Origin: Haliclona indistincta
Taxonomy: Eukaryota > Porifera > Demospongiae > Haplosclerida > Chalinidae
Assembly (NCBI GenBank): GCA_964017065.1
Contig: OZ024783.1
Location: 2,963,665 to 3,027,664 of the forward strand
Length of the DNA: 64,000 nucleotides
Direction of reading: 5' to 3'
Shown: positions 1 to 10,779 of the stretch, piece after piece
Position numbering within the stretch: the stretch's first letter is position 1
Layout of the letters: every line of letters starts with the position of its first letter
Position numbers and translations under genes: made by a program
The notes under the pieces: generated by a model
The model's input: only the letters and a program-made list of their open reading frames with translations
Told to the model about the DNA's origin: nothing
The model's database searches: none

Positions 1-48
1 AGTGAAGTGATTTTTACAAAGTTGAGCTTTTCTATTTCTCTCCGGCAG

Positions 49-408
49 CTGACAGACCCTCTTATGATCAGCTCCTTCATCTCAAGAAACCTGATGGGTC
101 TTCTCTGAGAGTTATTCGATGGATCTCATCATTGGAACAATGGCAGTGCACGGACCTAGCTCACATGCTCTTGAAGGATGATGATCTAGTGAGAAGGTAT
201 CAGAAGGAATGCAAAGATAAGAACGAGTTTGTTCGGAGGGTCCTGGACGACTGGTTGTCACGTGATGACAGAGGTCTCAATGATTCAGCTGTTCCACGTA
301 CTTGGTCATCTCTTGCTGAGTGTATCAGTGATGCTGATCTACCAGGAGACCTAGCCACAGCCATCAATGATGCATGTGCAGGAGACCTAGCCACAGCCAT
401 CAATACAG
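49..408 (+). CDS. Death-fold exon of a 2A/Death gene (partial)
   Basis: The exon starts after a pyrimidine-rich acceptor ending at 48 and ends before a GTGAG donor at 409. The reading frame is open and phase 1 at both ends. The peptide has the pattern of a Death domain: a W-Q-x-T-D-L-A-H helix, a mid V-R-R-V-L-D-D-W-L helix, and a final T-W-S-S-L-A-E-C-I helix. The last 23 bp or so are tandemly duplicated (the L-A-T-A-I-N segment occurs twice). Positions 1-48 match the intron that follows the decayed 2A exons at 35.9 and 47.7 kb, so the 2A exon of this gene probably lies just left of the window. Death domains usually mediate homotypic adaptor contacts. Here the role is inferred only, because the effector part is not visible. 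It could be a relic, but this exon is undamaged. Confidence 0.6.
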
Positions 409-879
409 GTGAGAACTACAGTTGCAACAAGTGAAGGAATGTTCCATGCACACATTTGTAAGCTTTGTGCTGTGTCTTGTTACTGCATTACACTTCAGAA
501 CTAGTTTAGTTATTATATTCAGTGTTAGGTGGTTCTGTACTGAAGAAGTATAGTGTAAGAACTGTGTGCAGGGGCGTACAGCGGTTTTATTACTCCTTAC
601 AAAAAAGCGTAAAGTGTGATCTGTGCCTGGAAGGAAGGTTTATCTGGAAGGTTTATTATTAAACATGGTTTATTCTCCATGATTGACGCTTTTAGATTAT
701 GAAACAGCTGTATCTACAAGGGTGCTTTCAGTGCTCAAGCACCTCCTTAGCAAGCTATTTGCTATGAAAAGAGTTGCTATGTCACTATAATAATATTCAT
801 AAAATCTGGGCTGGAGTCATCAGTGCTGTTTAAAACCACATGTAATCACTTGTCATGCAGTGTAGGCTAAGTGCTCTTT
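409..879 (+). other. Intron flank with start of a paralogue-specific insertion
   Basis: Up to about 568 the sequence aligns by eye with 31217-31350 downstream of the related Death exon. From 569 it diverges until about 1598, so roughly 1 kb is inserted here relative to that copy. No coding exon is visible in this stretch. Confidence 0.5.
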
Positions 880-887
880 GTCTGAAT

Positions 888-1505
888 CAGGAGCGCATAA
901 TGAGAGAGCGACGTAATAGAGTAGGAGCGTGAAGCGCCCACGCATTTGATTAAAAATTGGAACTCCAGACATGATGGGACGTGTTACTAAGAATAGAACA
1001 CTCATTGCGTTGTACTGTACAAGCGTACGTACGTACGATCGAGCGGGTACGCCGAGTAGTAAAGCAGCTAGCCACGTGTTCTCTGATGGCGTCTGCAGGT
1101 GCCACTGGCAAGAGTCAAACAAAGAAAGCCAGCTCCAGAACGGTACGGAGCTGTTCCAAGTACGGAGCTGTTCCAAGGTCGTTCCCAGTTACACCAGGAA
1201 GAGGAACAACTTGCCGCGGCGAGAGTTGATTGTCAGGCTTATCGTGCTGGTTAGCTAGGCGCTTGGCCAACAATCGAGGCGATCGCCTGGGAGTGATCGC
1301 GAGCGGCACTAGTCTATGAACTAGCGTTCTTCGAGGAGTACTCACTTCGTCTTCCATCTTGTGTACGAACGCGTGTACGTGTATAACGAGATTGTTCTAT
1401 TCTTAGTAACACGTCCCATCATGTCTGGAGTTCCAATTTTTAATCAAATGCGTGGGCGCTTCACGCTCCTACTCTATTACGTCGCTCTCTCATTATGCGC
1501 TCCTG
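888..1505. mobile_element. hAT-type MITE with 8-bp target duplication
   Basis: Long terminal inverted repeats of about 110 bp begin with CAGGAGCGCATAATGAGAG at 888 and end with the reverse complement at 1505. The 8-bp direct repeat GTCTGAAT flanks the element at 880-887 and 1506-1513. An 8-bp duplication and a CAG-type terminus are typical of hAT elements. There is no transposase reading frame inside 618 bp, so it is non-autonomous. Confidence 0.8.
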
Positions 1506-1885
1506 GTCTGAATACACAATGCTATTTTGTGTACTGATAACTAACAATTACAGAGTATGAGCACTCTCCATATTCAAATCCTGGATACGCCATTGATGTG
1601 GGCAAATGTAGGTTTGTAACCTGAGTCAGCAGATTGTAGTTGAATTAGTACTGTAATTTTATTATGGCTATAGAATAATTATAAAAACTGTTGAGTGGAA
1701 TCCTGCAATTAATATTAATTTTATCTCACTTTGAACTTATTATTATGTCAACTGTATTTTTGTCAGACCCTCTCACTGTACACTTGGGACAATTGTACAT
1801 CTGGTCAATCCATCATTTATCATAACTAGTGAAATGCAGACATTTGTGGGGCGAGCCTGAGCGAGCGGGTCAGCGGGGTCATTTA

Positions 1886-2545
1886 TAGCCTCGTACCCAG
1901 GCTCTCTGGCAGAGATTTAATTATGCGTGGGTGTTGAAATGCGGGGGTGGCGATTGAGAGCCTGGTATCTAGCGTTTTGAATTAATGAGCAGAAGCACGT
2001 GTCATGACATATTAACGCCCACCGAGATATCGTTATGACGTCTTTGTTTAGAACATGGCCACGCCTTCACTACATTGATCGAGCGTCTGCGTCTCCCACA
2101 AGCCTGACTTTGCCTACCATAAGAGCATCAAGTGGGACAATGCTTGCACAAAGCATATGACCCGTGTAGCTCCACGAGATGCGTTCCAGTTTATCAAGAC
2201 TAAGGTATAGCCTCGTACGTCCACATGTCATACCTGACAGAAGCGTGCGGAGCTGCGGGCAACCCTCTCCAGTTGTCTGCTCTCTTAACAGCCTAAAATC
2301 TATCTGGAACGCGCCGCAAATGCACATAGCCAACAGCATAGCCTTAGTGCACGATCAGAAACAGTCATCCCGTAAAACATGACGCAAAGTAACACAATAG
2401 TGAACTAAAATATACGGATTCATGGAATTCCATGAATCGTCTGCGCATGTGCGAATCAGTGGATACCAGGCTCTCAATCGCCACCCCCGCATTTCAACAC
2501 CCACGCATAATTAAATCTCCGCCAGAGAGCCTGGGTACGAGGCTA
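1886..2545. mobile_element. Mutator-like MITE with 9-bp target duplication
   Basis: Inverted repeats of about 85 bp start TAGCCTCGTACCCAGGCT and recur inverted at the right end. The 9-bp direct repeat GGTCATTTA flanks the element at 1877-1885 and 2546-2554. Long terminal repeats with a 9-bp duplication fit Mutator-like elements. The element sits inside another pair of inverted ends (GGGGCGAGCCTGAG near 1848, its inverse near 2625), so the insertion is nested. Confidence 0.75.
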
Positions 2546-2781
2546 GGTCATTTACAGAATTGCATAGATAGATTGATAGAAACATAGCTCGCGAGCGACA
2601 TTTTCGAGCAGTATGGGGCTTGTTCAGGCTCACCCCAATTTTATAGTGCATGTATGATATTTTACATACATATAATTATTATCACAACAAGTTGTAACAT
2701 TGCATTGTCACAAACGTCAAAGCACTCTCATCAAACAAAAATTCCTTCATGCATAATTCCAACATTTTGGAGATCCTTTAA

Positions 2782-3354
2782 AGCCCCGTTTACACGACAC
2801 CTCCAACCCGGATTGAATCCGGATTGACCTGCGTGTAAACGCGAGGTTATCCGGATCGATCCGGATTCAATCTGGATTGCTCAACTCACATCTGGAGGTG
2901 GATTGAATCCGGATTAATCCGGATTGGGTCCACGTGTAAACAGTAAAGTGAGTTCAAACCGGTTCAAACGCGCTGTTGCTAGTCTTCTCTGGGCGAATTG
3001 TAGTTACCATTGCACAGCAGAAGGACGGCGATACATGTTTTTTTCTCTATCTATAGTCTCCTAGCCAAGGCAAGTCTTGTAAGTAGCAAAAAACGATTTC
3101 TAGACGTATTGTAGGCTACCGTGTCGGCCGTGCAGTTGTTTTACCAAAAGTAAGCTTGCTGGTTGACTGTTCCGGTCCTTATTCTTGCCACAAAGCAAGA
3201 GTGGAGTGTATAGCAAGGTTCTCCCTTCTGTTATGCATAAAATAGCCCGTCTATGACATCAAAATCACCTGCGATTTGGCTCGTGTGTAAACGGAACGTG
3301 ATCCGGATTGTATTCGGGTTGGCTTATCCGGATTGGGTGTGTGTAAACGGGGCT
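2782..3354. mobile_element. PIF/Harbinger-type MITE, TAA target
   Basis: The ends are AGCCCCGTTTACAC at the left and its inverse at the right, flanked by TAA at 2779-2781 and 3355-3357. The paralogous site near 31794 is unoccupied and carries a single TAA. A 3-bp TAA duplication fits PIF/Harbinger. The interior is an array of short direct and inverted copies of CCGGATTGAATCCGGATT, which is unusual and could be subterminal transposase binding sites (inference). Confidence 0.75.
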
Positions 3355-3414
3355 TAAGTTACAGCAGGCTCAAAAATGTGGTTTAAAATTAAAATCACTT
3401 TCCTCCTATTATAG

Positions 3415-3514
3415 ACCCAACTGCATCCAGGGACCAAGCTGTAGCTCATCCTGATCCTGGAAGGACATGTACAGCAGCGTGTTCCCAGCACACAGAGGAT
3501 GAAGAATGTGAGAG
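3415..3514 (+). CDS. Acidic linker exon of the Death gene (shortened copy)
   Basis: An acceptor at 3413-3414 and a donor at 3515 bound an exon whose peptide begins P-T-A-S-R-D-Q-A and ends T-E-D-E-E-C-E. It is the same exon as 31851-32025 but lacks the internal 80 or so bases seen there. It follows the Death exon at 49-408 after three MITE insertions in the intron. The role of the linker is unknown. The next expected exon (S-I-A-S-S pattern) follows near 3575 but ends differently from the other copy. Confidence 0.45.
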
Positions 3515-3732
3515 GTGTGTTAGAGATTCTACTACAGATCATGTACTCATACTGCACTCTCTTTCTCCTTACAGTATAGCTTCAAGGGGAGATTGCTACC
3601 AGTAAGAATAATTTGTAGTAGTGTCTATAGCTGCCTCACAGAGGGTCACTGGTAGAGCCATGACACCTGTGCTCTAGCTAAGCAGTTTTTCAATGTTTAA
3701 TTTCTGAAGACACAGTATCATGAGGACACCAT

Positions 3733-3840
3733 TTGGTGTTCACCATTATAGTGTTCACCATGTTGTTGATACAGTCTGTGTTCATTATAGACTGTATCAA
3801 CACTATAATGGTCACCATAATTATTATCAATACTTTGGTG
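3733..3840. repeat. Imperfect palindrome in intergenic sequence
   Basis: The motifs CACCATTATAGTG and TTGATACAGTCTG recur inverted around a centre near 3786, giving a stem of about 35 bp. No coding evidence. Possible small fold-back element. Confidence 0.45.
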
Positions 3841-4410
3841 AGCACAGACTGTGTTGAAGGTGTCTTTAGTTGCCCACAATGGTCAATGAGGCAGGAAATT
3901 TTTGTTGCTAGGTGTTTGTGTTAAAACGTTCGTATTTTGTGTTAAATTTTCACATTTTCAAACTGCCTCTGGTGACAGAGAATCTACTGCTGCTAAGAAA
4001 CCCCACTCATCTAGTGATGTAAGCCGTGTGACTGTCACATGACATTGTTAGTGAGGTCACATGATTAGGATGGTGAGCAACCAGTGAAGAAGAAAGGAGG
4101 AAGAGCCAAGAAAGCATCAACTAATGAGGAGGCAGTAGATGGAGGAGAAACAGTGAGTGGTGTTTGTCTTCACTTGCTGCTCTGAATTCCCTTCTCCTAT
4201 AGGCTGCTGTGGAGACTGCTAACAGATCAGAGAAGGAGACTCCTGGCAATTCAGAGAAAGAGACTGCTGGCAAATCAGAGAAGGAGACTGCTGGCAAATC
4301 AGAGAAAGAAACTACTGCTATAAAAGAACCAGTCACTACTAAGGCTAGCAACACTACTGACTTCTCTCAGCTTGATTTCTCCTCTGCTGCTCAGGCTACT
4401 GATGGAAGGT

Positions 4411-4469
4411 GTGTGTGTGCGTGTGCGTGCGTGCGTGCGTGCATGCGTGTGCGTGCGTGCGTGCGTGCA

Positions 4470-4506
<37 letters not shown>
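4411..4506. repeat. TG/TGCG microsatellite at a 5' splice site
   Basis: Tandem TGTG and TGCG units begin directly at the donor of an APEX1 intron. Confidence 0.9.
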
Positions 4507-4637
4507 TGTGTGCGTGTGTGACAATGCTTTGAGTCAATTTTGAGTACAGACAATGGAATCTGAAACTATCATCATGGAATGTGAACGGTGTAAGAGCATG
4601 GCTGAAGGTGAGTCACACACATGGGGCCTCTTTTACT

Positions 4638-4799
<162 letters not shown>

Positions 4800-5330
4800 T
4801 CATCTTGTCTCAGAACAAGTCTCTCCAGTACATCAAGGAAGAGGATCCTGACATCTTCTGTTTACAAGAGACAAAGTGTGCTGAAGATGATCTTCCAATG
4901 GTACTGTCCAGCAGTGCAGTGGAGCGTATTTGATCAGTATTTGACAAGAACGACTCTAGAGTTAGCGGTAAATATACTAGCTACTGTACTCACTAACAGC
5001 TACATGTGCCAATTTCATAGGGTTGATTCGACACTACTGGGCACGACACACCAAAATTTCGGTAATTTTAGTTTACTTACAGAGAGTGCACCATGTTTCT
5101 TGTGGGTAAGCTGCACCAGCCTTGCTGTCTAGGTGCTCACATGACAATGATAATGATAATGATATTGTAAATAGATTAACATGGCTCAAAGGTAAACTGA
5201 AGCAACTACGCTTGTTTCGTAAAGGCCCTTCAGTGCAATATTCTCCTATTCCTGATGTACAGCAAGCAATTGAAGTAGGACCAGACTTGCAGATGCATAG
5301 ACCATTCGTCATCTTTCAATCAATATACAG

Positions 5331-6192
5331 AGAGAGCTTCGTGGGTGTCACAGCAACATAGGTTATCGACAGATGTGGCATTTAATACAAAAGAAATATA
5401 ATTTGACAGTGAAAAGGTAGTATTTACCTTGCTTTATAGATTCTTATAACTTAGTTATTATCATTGTTCTCATTAATTTGAATAGAGAAACAGTACAGAT
5501 GTTATTGCTGATACTAGATCCTGCAGCTGTGAATAGGAGAAAAAGTCGTAGACTGAAGCGTCGAGTTTACCAAAATAAGGTATAATTGTTATGTTAGAGA
5601 ATGAAACAGTTACTATTAATTATAGGGACCTGATTATGTGTGGCACATTGATGGCTATGATAAACTCAAGCCCTATGGGTTTACAATACATGGATGCATT
5701 GATGGGTAAGAAAATTAATGTGGAAAATTAATGCTATTATGTGAGGGTTCCGGCTATACTGGAATGCAGTTACTCTCGAAACTTACTGTGGCTTACACTT
5801 GCCAGCACAAATAATGATCCAGCTGTTATACTACGACATTATTTATTGACTGTGCTAAAAACAAATGGTTTGTGCAAGCTATTATAATTATTAAAAAATT
5901 AATGATAGTGAGTGGTTTAGGTTGTCCTGCAATCTTGAGGTGTGACAAAGGCACAGAAAATTCAATTCTAGCAGCATGCCACATGACAATGAGGCATACC
6001 CATACAGATGACGTGAGTGGAGAAAAGAGCTTCCGATATGGCCCATCTACATCTAATACAGTAAAAATTGTATTAATTTAAATGCACAATGTCAGTTGAA
6101 CCATTACTGTAGCGTATTGAGAGCTTTTGGGCCCAGCTGAGAAAGTCTTGGTCAGATTGGTGGATTAACCTTTTTAAGGTGGTAGTGTTTGC

Positions 6193-6231
<39 letters not shown>

Positions 6232-6776
6232 TTATTATTATAATTATTTGCATACAGGATCTTATTCAGCAAGGGAAATTTAACCCGAATGATGACTTAC
6301 ATCGGTATAACCATTATACTTATTATACACGACAATTGTGATATGAGTGTGATAATATTATAGGCATTCAATTGCGTACACTTATGGAAATGTGATGGAT
6401 GCTTCCTTAAATGAGTTTATGCAGAGTTGGAATACACATCGCATACGTCCCACTCATGCTGCAGGCTGTCCAGCAGGAGTGCCTATCGACTTGTACTCAC
6501 TTCCTAGTTTACATGGTATGATAGTATGCAGTATAATTTTATGCTTCACTTTCATTTACTATAGGAACTGTTGGATACAGAAAATCTCTAGACTTCGATG
6601 TTTGGGCACATTGCTTTCTAAAATATGCCAAAACTGCACCTCCTTTCTTCCCACAAGAATTTTTAGTTTTGGCAGATATGATTTTGCTGAGAGACTTTAA
6701 TATCTCACGAGTTGACATAACTACATCTAATGCAGAACAAATATATGATCACTTGGTCTCCACATGTTCCCAATAA
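5331..6776 (+). CDS. DDE integrase-domain gene (rve-like), multi-exon
   Basis: Exons that join in phase are visible at about 5331-5416, 5486-5579, 5626-5705, 5770 to ~5865, ~5911-6060, 6113-6178, 6258-6304, ~6364-6513 and ~6565-6776. The order of motifs is Y-R-Q-M-W-H-L, L-D-P-A-A-V-N-R-R, V-W-H-I-D-G-Y-D-K-L-K-P-Y-G, S-T-N-N-D-P-A, R-C-D-K-G-T-E-N, R-I-E-S-F-W, and a C-terminal H-R-I-R-P. This matches the integrase core proteins found in many invertebrates and fish. The three acidic residues (H-I-D, R-C-D, R-I-E) are present with 40 residues between the last two. Upstream coding may extend to about 5122. It lies inside the interrupted APEX1 gene, head-to-tail with the first half and convergent with the kinase gene, with only about 150 bp between the two stops. 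It is either a transposon gene or a domesticated one. Confidence 0.7.
6194..6230. repeat. AAT trinucleotide repeat in integrase intron
   Basis: About twelve AAT units lie in the intron between the exons ending at 6178 and starting at 6258. Confidence 0.9.
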
Positions 6777-6926
6777 CATGCAGGACAATTGATTGCAGCT
6801 ATTATTATTCGGCATTGCAGATACAGCAAGAGCTGAGATGACAGCAAGAGTTGATATGGTTGGTGATTATTATGATGATGAATAGGATAAACAATTGTAC
6901 TGTATGAAACGAACTTCACAATGCTA

Positions 6927-9799
6927 TTATTGCAGCAGTGATTCTAGAATTTGTAGCACTCGTTGTATTGTGGGTCTGCTGATTGGTTCAATTTGAGTGC
7001 ACATGTTACAGACTTCTTGTCTAACATCGCTTAGGTGGCTGAGATTAGGACCCACAGGTGGTGTACTGAATGATCCTAGAACTTGCATCATTATCTGGGC
7101 CTGGTCGCAGTTACCCCACACTCTTCGTCTTCCAAATAACTCAATGAGTAGACAACCAAAGGAATAGATATCTACAGCTACACCTCGTCTCTTCTTCAGA
7201 AATACTTCAGGAGCCATATATGGAATAGTTCCAGGGCCAGCATGTGTAGATGTAAGAGTAACTTCGCTTGCCTCTTTTAGCTTAGCAATACCAAGATCGC
7301 ACAACAAAACTTGCTGCAAATCACTCGAGATCTAGAATAATGTATACATCATAATGCATGTATTAATGGTATCGCTATTAACCGACCAGAACATTGTTTG
7401 GTTTGATGTCATAATGAATGATTATTGGATTGTGTTCATGGAGATACTTTATTGCCCTTCCAATGCTGACTGCAATGAATGCCTCTTCTGTGCTTGCAAA
7501 CTGCAATAGACATAAAATCAAGTAAATTCTTTTTCATAATGGTTTACCTCTCTCTTCATTGTTGCACTGAATAGCATGCTGTACAAATTACAGCCATCTA
7601 CAAATTGCAGGACTATATACACTTCACTGTTCATTACAGCACATCCATGCATGAAAACAAGATTAGGATGATTGATTTGCCTGTATATTGACAGTGTGAT
7701 ATTCAAGTTATAATAACTTGCATGCTGTAGTTAAAAATATTATTTTTATATACCTCATAATTTCTACTTCTCTCCAATGTTGCACTTGCGATTGATCAAC
7801 TCCAGAAGGAAGTCTTAACTTCTTCAATGCCACTTGCTGTCCACGCCATTGTCCATGGTGCACAATACTGAAGCTGCCTCTACCAATGACCTCACCAACT
7901 GTCAGCTCTTTGAATTCAATATCAATGCCTCCTTATTAATTTTATAAACCATTATTATTATTATTATTATGTAATTTTTACTTACTATATAAATTATGAA
8001 GGAATAGCAACTGCATAAAATTAATGCATACCTTGGACAACAAATGTAGTTGTTTGATCGTCTACTGTGCAGCGATACTTTCCTGCACTGTCAACGTACA
8101 CGAGGCAAGTTGGCTGGCTCTCCTTCATCCTACTCCACTCAGAGTATCTCATTTTCTCCCAAATATAAGTGCAGTTAGGGTGTCTAGGGGAGATGCATAT
8201 GAGTGGGATGAAGCTATTCTTCATCTGTACAGATAAGCTGCTGTGAACTAGGTGATCTGCACAAAATAAAGTTATATACTAGCCGATATAATACTATAGT
8301 ACCTTGAACTTTGAATCTTAAGTTAGCAAGACTGACGGATTCTGCTTGAAATTCTTCATCAATAGACAAGTAAACTTTGTTTCCTGTGTCGGATTGTATC
8401 CGAATAACTATTATGTCAGCATGCATCATGCATAACTTCTTACCAATTGTGAGCTTGACTAAAACAAAGCCAGATAACTGACAGCCAGAGCTTATTAGTG
8501 TCATGATCTCTTCAGCAATGTCGCTGTCAGAGTGCTGAAGGTCAAATGCATTCATCCGTGCAATGCCGTGTAGGCCTATTGCACGGATCGATAGTCGTAC
8601 AACATTGCCAACAACTGGAGAAAACATCGCTGCATGTACAAAATTATTATAATTACATGTACAAACATGTATTAAAATTATTGAAAATTTTATTCTATAA
8701 TAAAAATAAGTGTATACCTTGGAAATTATTGCAGGCATCAATTTCAGATTCATCAGAATATGACTGCTGACTGACTTCAATAATGCTATTGCTAGAGTGT
8801 TGTTGAGTTTCCTGCTTTTCTGCCACATCTATTGTGGTCACTAAAAATTTATTTAGAGCAGTATGATAGTTTTTCTAACCTGCTTGTAGTGACTCATGCT
8901 CTGAAGTCAAAAACTCTGATGCACTGTCATCCTGAGAAGTACAATTAGTTATTTCAAACCATGCATGCATGCATGCATGCACATATTTGGCTGCATTCAG
9001 GAATACAGACACCGAAGGTTTTTTTGTTTCTTGCAGGTTTTCCTCCAATTTCTTGGATGTATTCACCAAGTGACCAGGCCGCTCCATTGTTCAGTGTACC
9101 ATTCTTGACTAAGCCACCAGAGACTATTAGTTGTGCATTACATGATGGTTCAAGGCCAAGCCCTAGGCTAGCTCTCTCTACCACTTCAGAGTAGGAATCA
9201 GTGGAAGTCTGCGAATCCAGCAACCTGTACCTTAGCTCCTACTCGGCGGTAAGTCAACTTGATTTTCTCATAGGTACAGAAATTGATCTATTTCAATTAT
9301 CATCAAACTAGGCCATATTATTAAATAAAATTAATAACATACTGAATATAAAGATGATTTCGCTTCTTTATCTGGCTTCTTTATACTTGTACCTGCTTTA
9401 CGAGCACGGGGAAGCTTCAGCTGACGCTGCTTTGTTTGGTATTTAGATAACAACTCATCAACGTTGCTGATCACTGCAAGTAACATTAAACATAATTATT
9501 AGTGTGGTTACAGATTTAAAATTCCCCACCCACTAAAAACATAACATGATGCAGTAATGAATATCCTATAATCAATAACAATTTACATTCAATTTGGCAG
9601 AACCTTAAAAATAACCATACACACCCTGAAAGTATATCATGAATTTCTCATTCTTCTGTATACCTGTTGAACTCCTGCTTGGTCCTGCAGCCTGTTCACT
9701 GCAACTCAGTAGGTCAGCAGCCTCTTCCAACTCCGGCTCACTAAAAGAAGCGAGCAGGGCTGCTAACTTTCTTTTGCGAGGACCAGCAGGCTGAGTCAT
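6927..9799 (-). CDS. Ig-like plus protein kinase (TKL-like) gene
   Basis: Read on the minus strand from an ATG at 9799. Early exons (9664-9799, 9343-9473, then from 9224) are basic and low in recognisable domains. Later exons at about 8880-8931, 8718-8840, 8444-8629, 8303-8407 and 8032-8257 lead to an Ig-like segment with N-C-T-Y-I-W and G-K-Y-R-C. The kinase exons are 7754-7931 (G-R-G-S-F-S-I-V loop, V-A-L-K lysine), 7548-7680, 7383-7500 (catalytic loop H-Y-D-I-K-P-N-N) and 6927-7331 (D-L-G-I-A, then A-P-E, D-I-Y-S-F-G). The core residues K, D, N and D are present, but HRD is HYD and DFG is DLG. The join between the 9224 exon and 8931 is unresolved. The whole gene lies inside the APEX1 interruption. 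No membrane segment was identified. Confidence 0.65.
8955..8984. repeat. TGCA tandem repeat
   Basis: A short run of TGCA units lies within or next to an intron of the kinase gene. Confidence 0.8.
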
Positions 9800-9954
9800 G
9801 GGTGTCGATTGGCGGATTATGTCCTTTAATCTAGATAGCTGTACAGTCCTGTCGAACTCACTGTTAAACTAACAATTACGACACGAGGTGTACCGTAACC
9901 GCCCACAGTAACGCCTAATAATTAAACTCATTGACACTCTTGACGGATGATAGA

Positions 9955-10030
9955 ACATGGCACGAGGGACGAGAGAACGTGTCCTGAGGGATGACGGCAC
10001 ATGTCCTGAGGGATGACGGCATATGTCACG
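9955..10030. repeat. Short direct repeats at the right border of the APEX1 insertion
   Basis: The unit CATGTCCTGAGGGATGACGG occurs twice, with a third diverged unit, immediately left of the resumed APEX1 coding sequence. It may mark the rearrangement junction (inference). Confidence 0.6.
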
Positions 10031-10045
10031 AGAGGCGACCTTTAG

Positions 10046-10779
10046 GGCCACCGTAGATATTGACTTCAGAGCTTATCTGAAAGACCTTGACTCCAAGAAA
10101 CCGGTCGTACTCTGTGGCGACTTGAACGTCGCTCACAAAGAAATTGGTATACAGAAATAGCTATGAAATATTACACTTCAGTCTGTCACAGATCTTGCTA
10201 ATCCTAAGGGGAGTGCAAAGACTGCTGGCTTCACTAAAGAGGAGAGAGAGGGATTTACCACTTTACTAGCAGAGAATTTTGTGGACACCTTTCATGAGCT
10301 ATACCCAGACAAGAAGGACGCCTACTCGTTCTGGTCTTACCGCACAAACGCCCGATCCCGCAACAAGGGATGGTGAGTTACTACTATATAGCGCATCTGG
10401 TATTTCATAAGGTTAAATCGTTCTGCCGGTGTGCAAGAACAATGAATTTTTGAGAATAGCATTGAGCACAAGAACCTACAATGAGAACACTACTTTGCTA
10501 CCGATCCAAAGGGAGTCTTGTCTAGGATTGTGTCAAGAAAAAATTACCCTGTGATTAATGTATGGGCGACCAAAATTAAATTTAAATCCCAAACTGTTTC
10601 TCGTGTGCTAAACCAAACTTTAAAATATACCAACTATACTTACCTGTTTTACTTGCTACAGGCGACTGGACTACTTTGTTGTCTCGAAGCGGTTCATGGT
10701 CAATGTGTGTGACTCCATTATACGTCCTGATGTGTACGGCAGTGATCACTGTCCAGTGGTTCTACTAGCTGCCATATAA
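10046..10779 (+). pseudogene. APEX1: APEX1-like AP endonuclease, 3' exons
   Basis: Three exons at about 10046-10146, 10192-10372 and 10662-10779 join in phase. They read [12 protein letters not shown], then N-P-K-G-S-A-K-T-A-G-F-T, F-W-S-Y-R-T-N-A-R, W-R-L-D-Y-F and G-S-D-H-C-P-V, ending in a stop at 10777. These are the conserved C-terminal APE1/ExoIII motifs, including the Asp-x-Asn pair and the catalytic D-H. The 5' half lies at 4085-4900. The order and strand agree with one ancestral gene, but about 80-100 residues in between are missing. If no middle exons exist, the enzyme cannot be made intact. Confidence 0.75.

Noticed and set aside
853..1176. Overlapping frames of 82-107 codons on both strands
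   Set aside because: They lie in the inverted-repeat arms of the hAT-type MITE and read through both arms.
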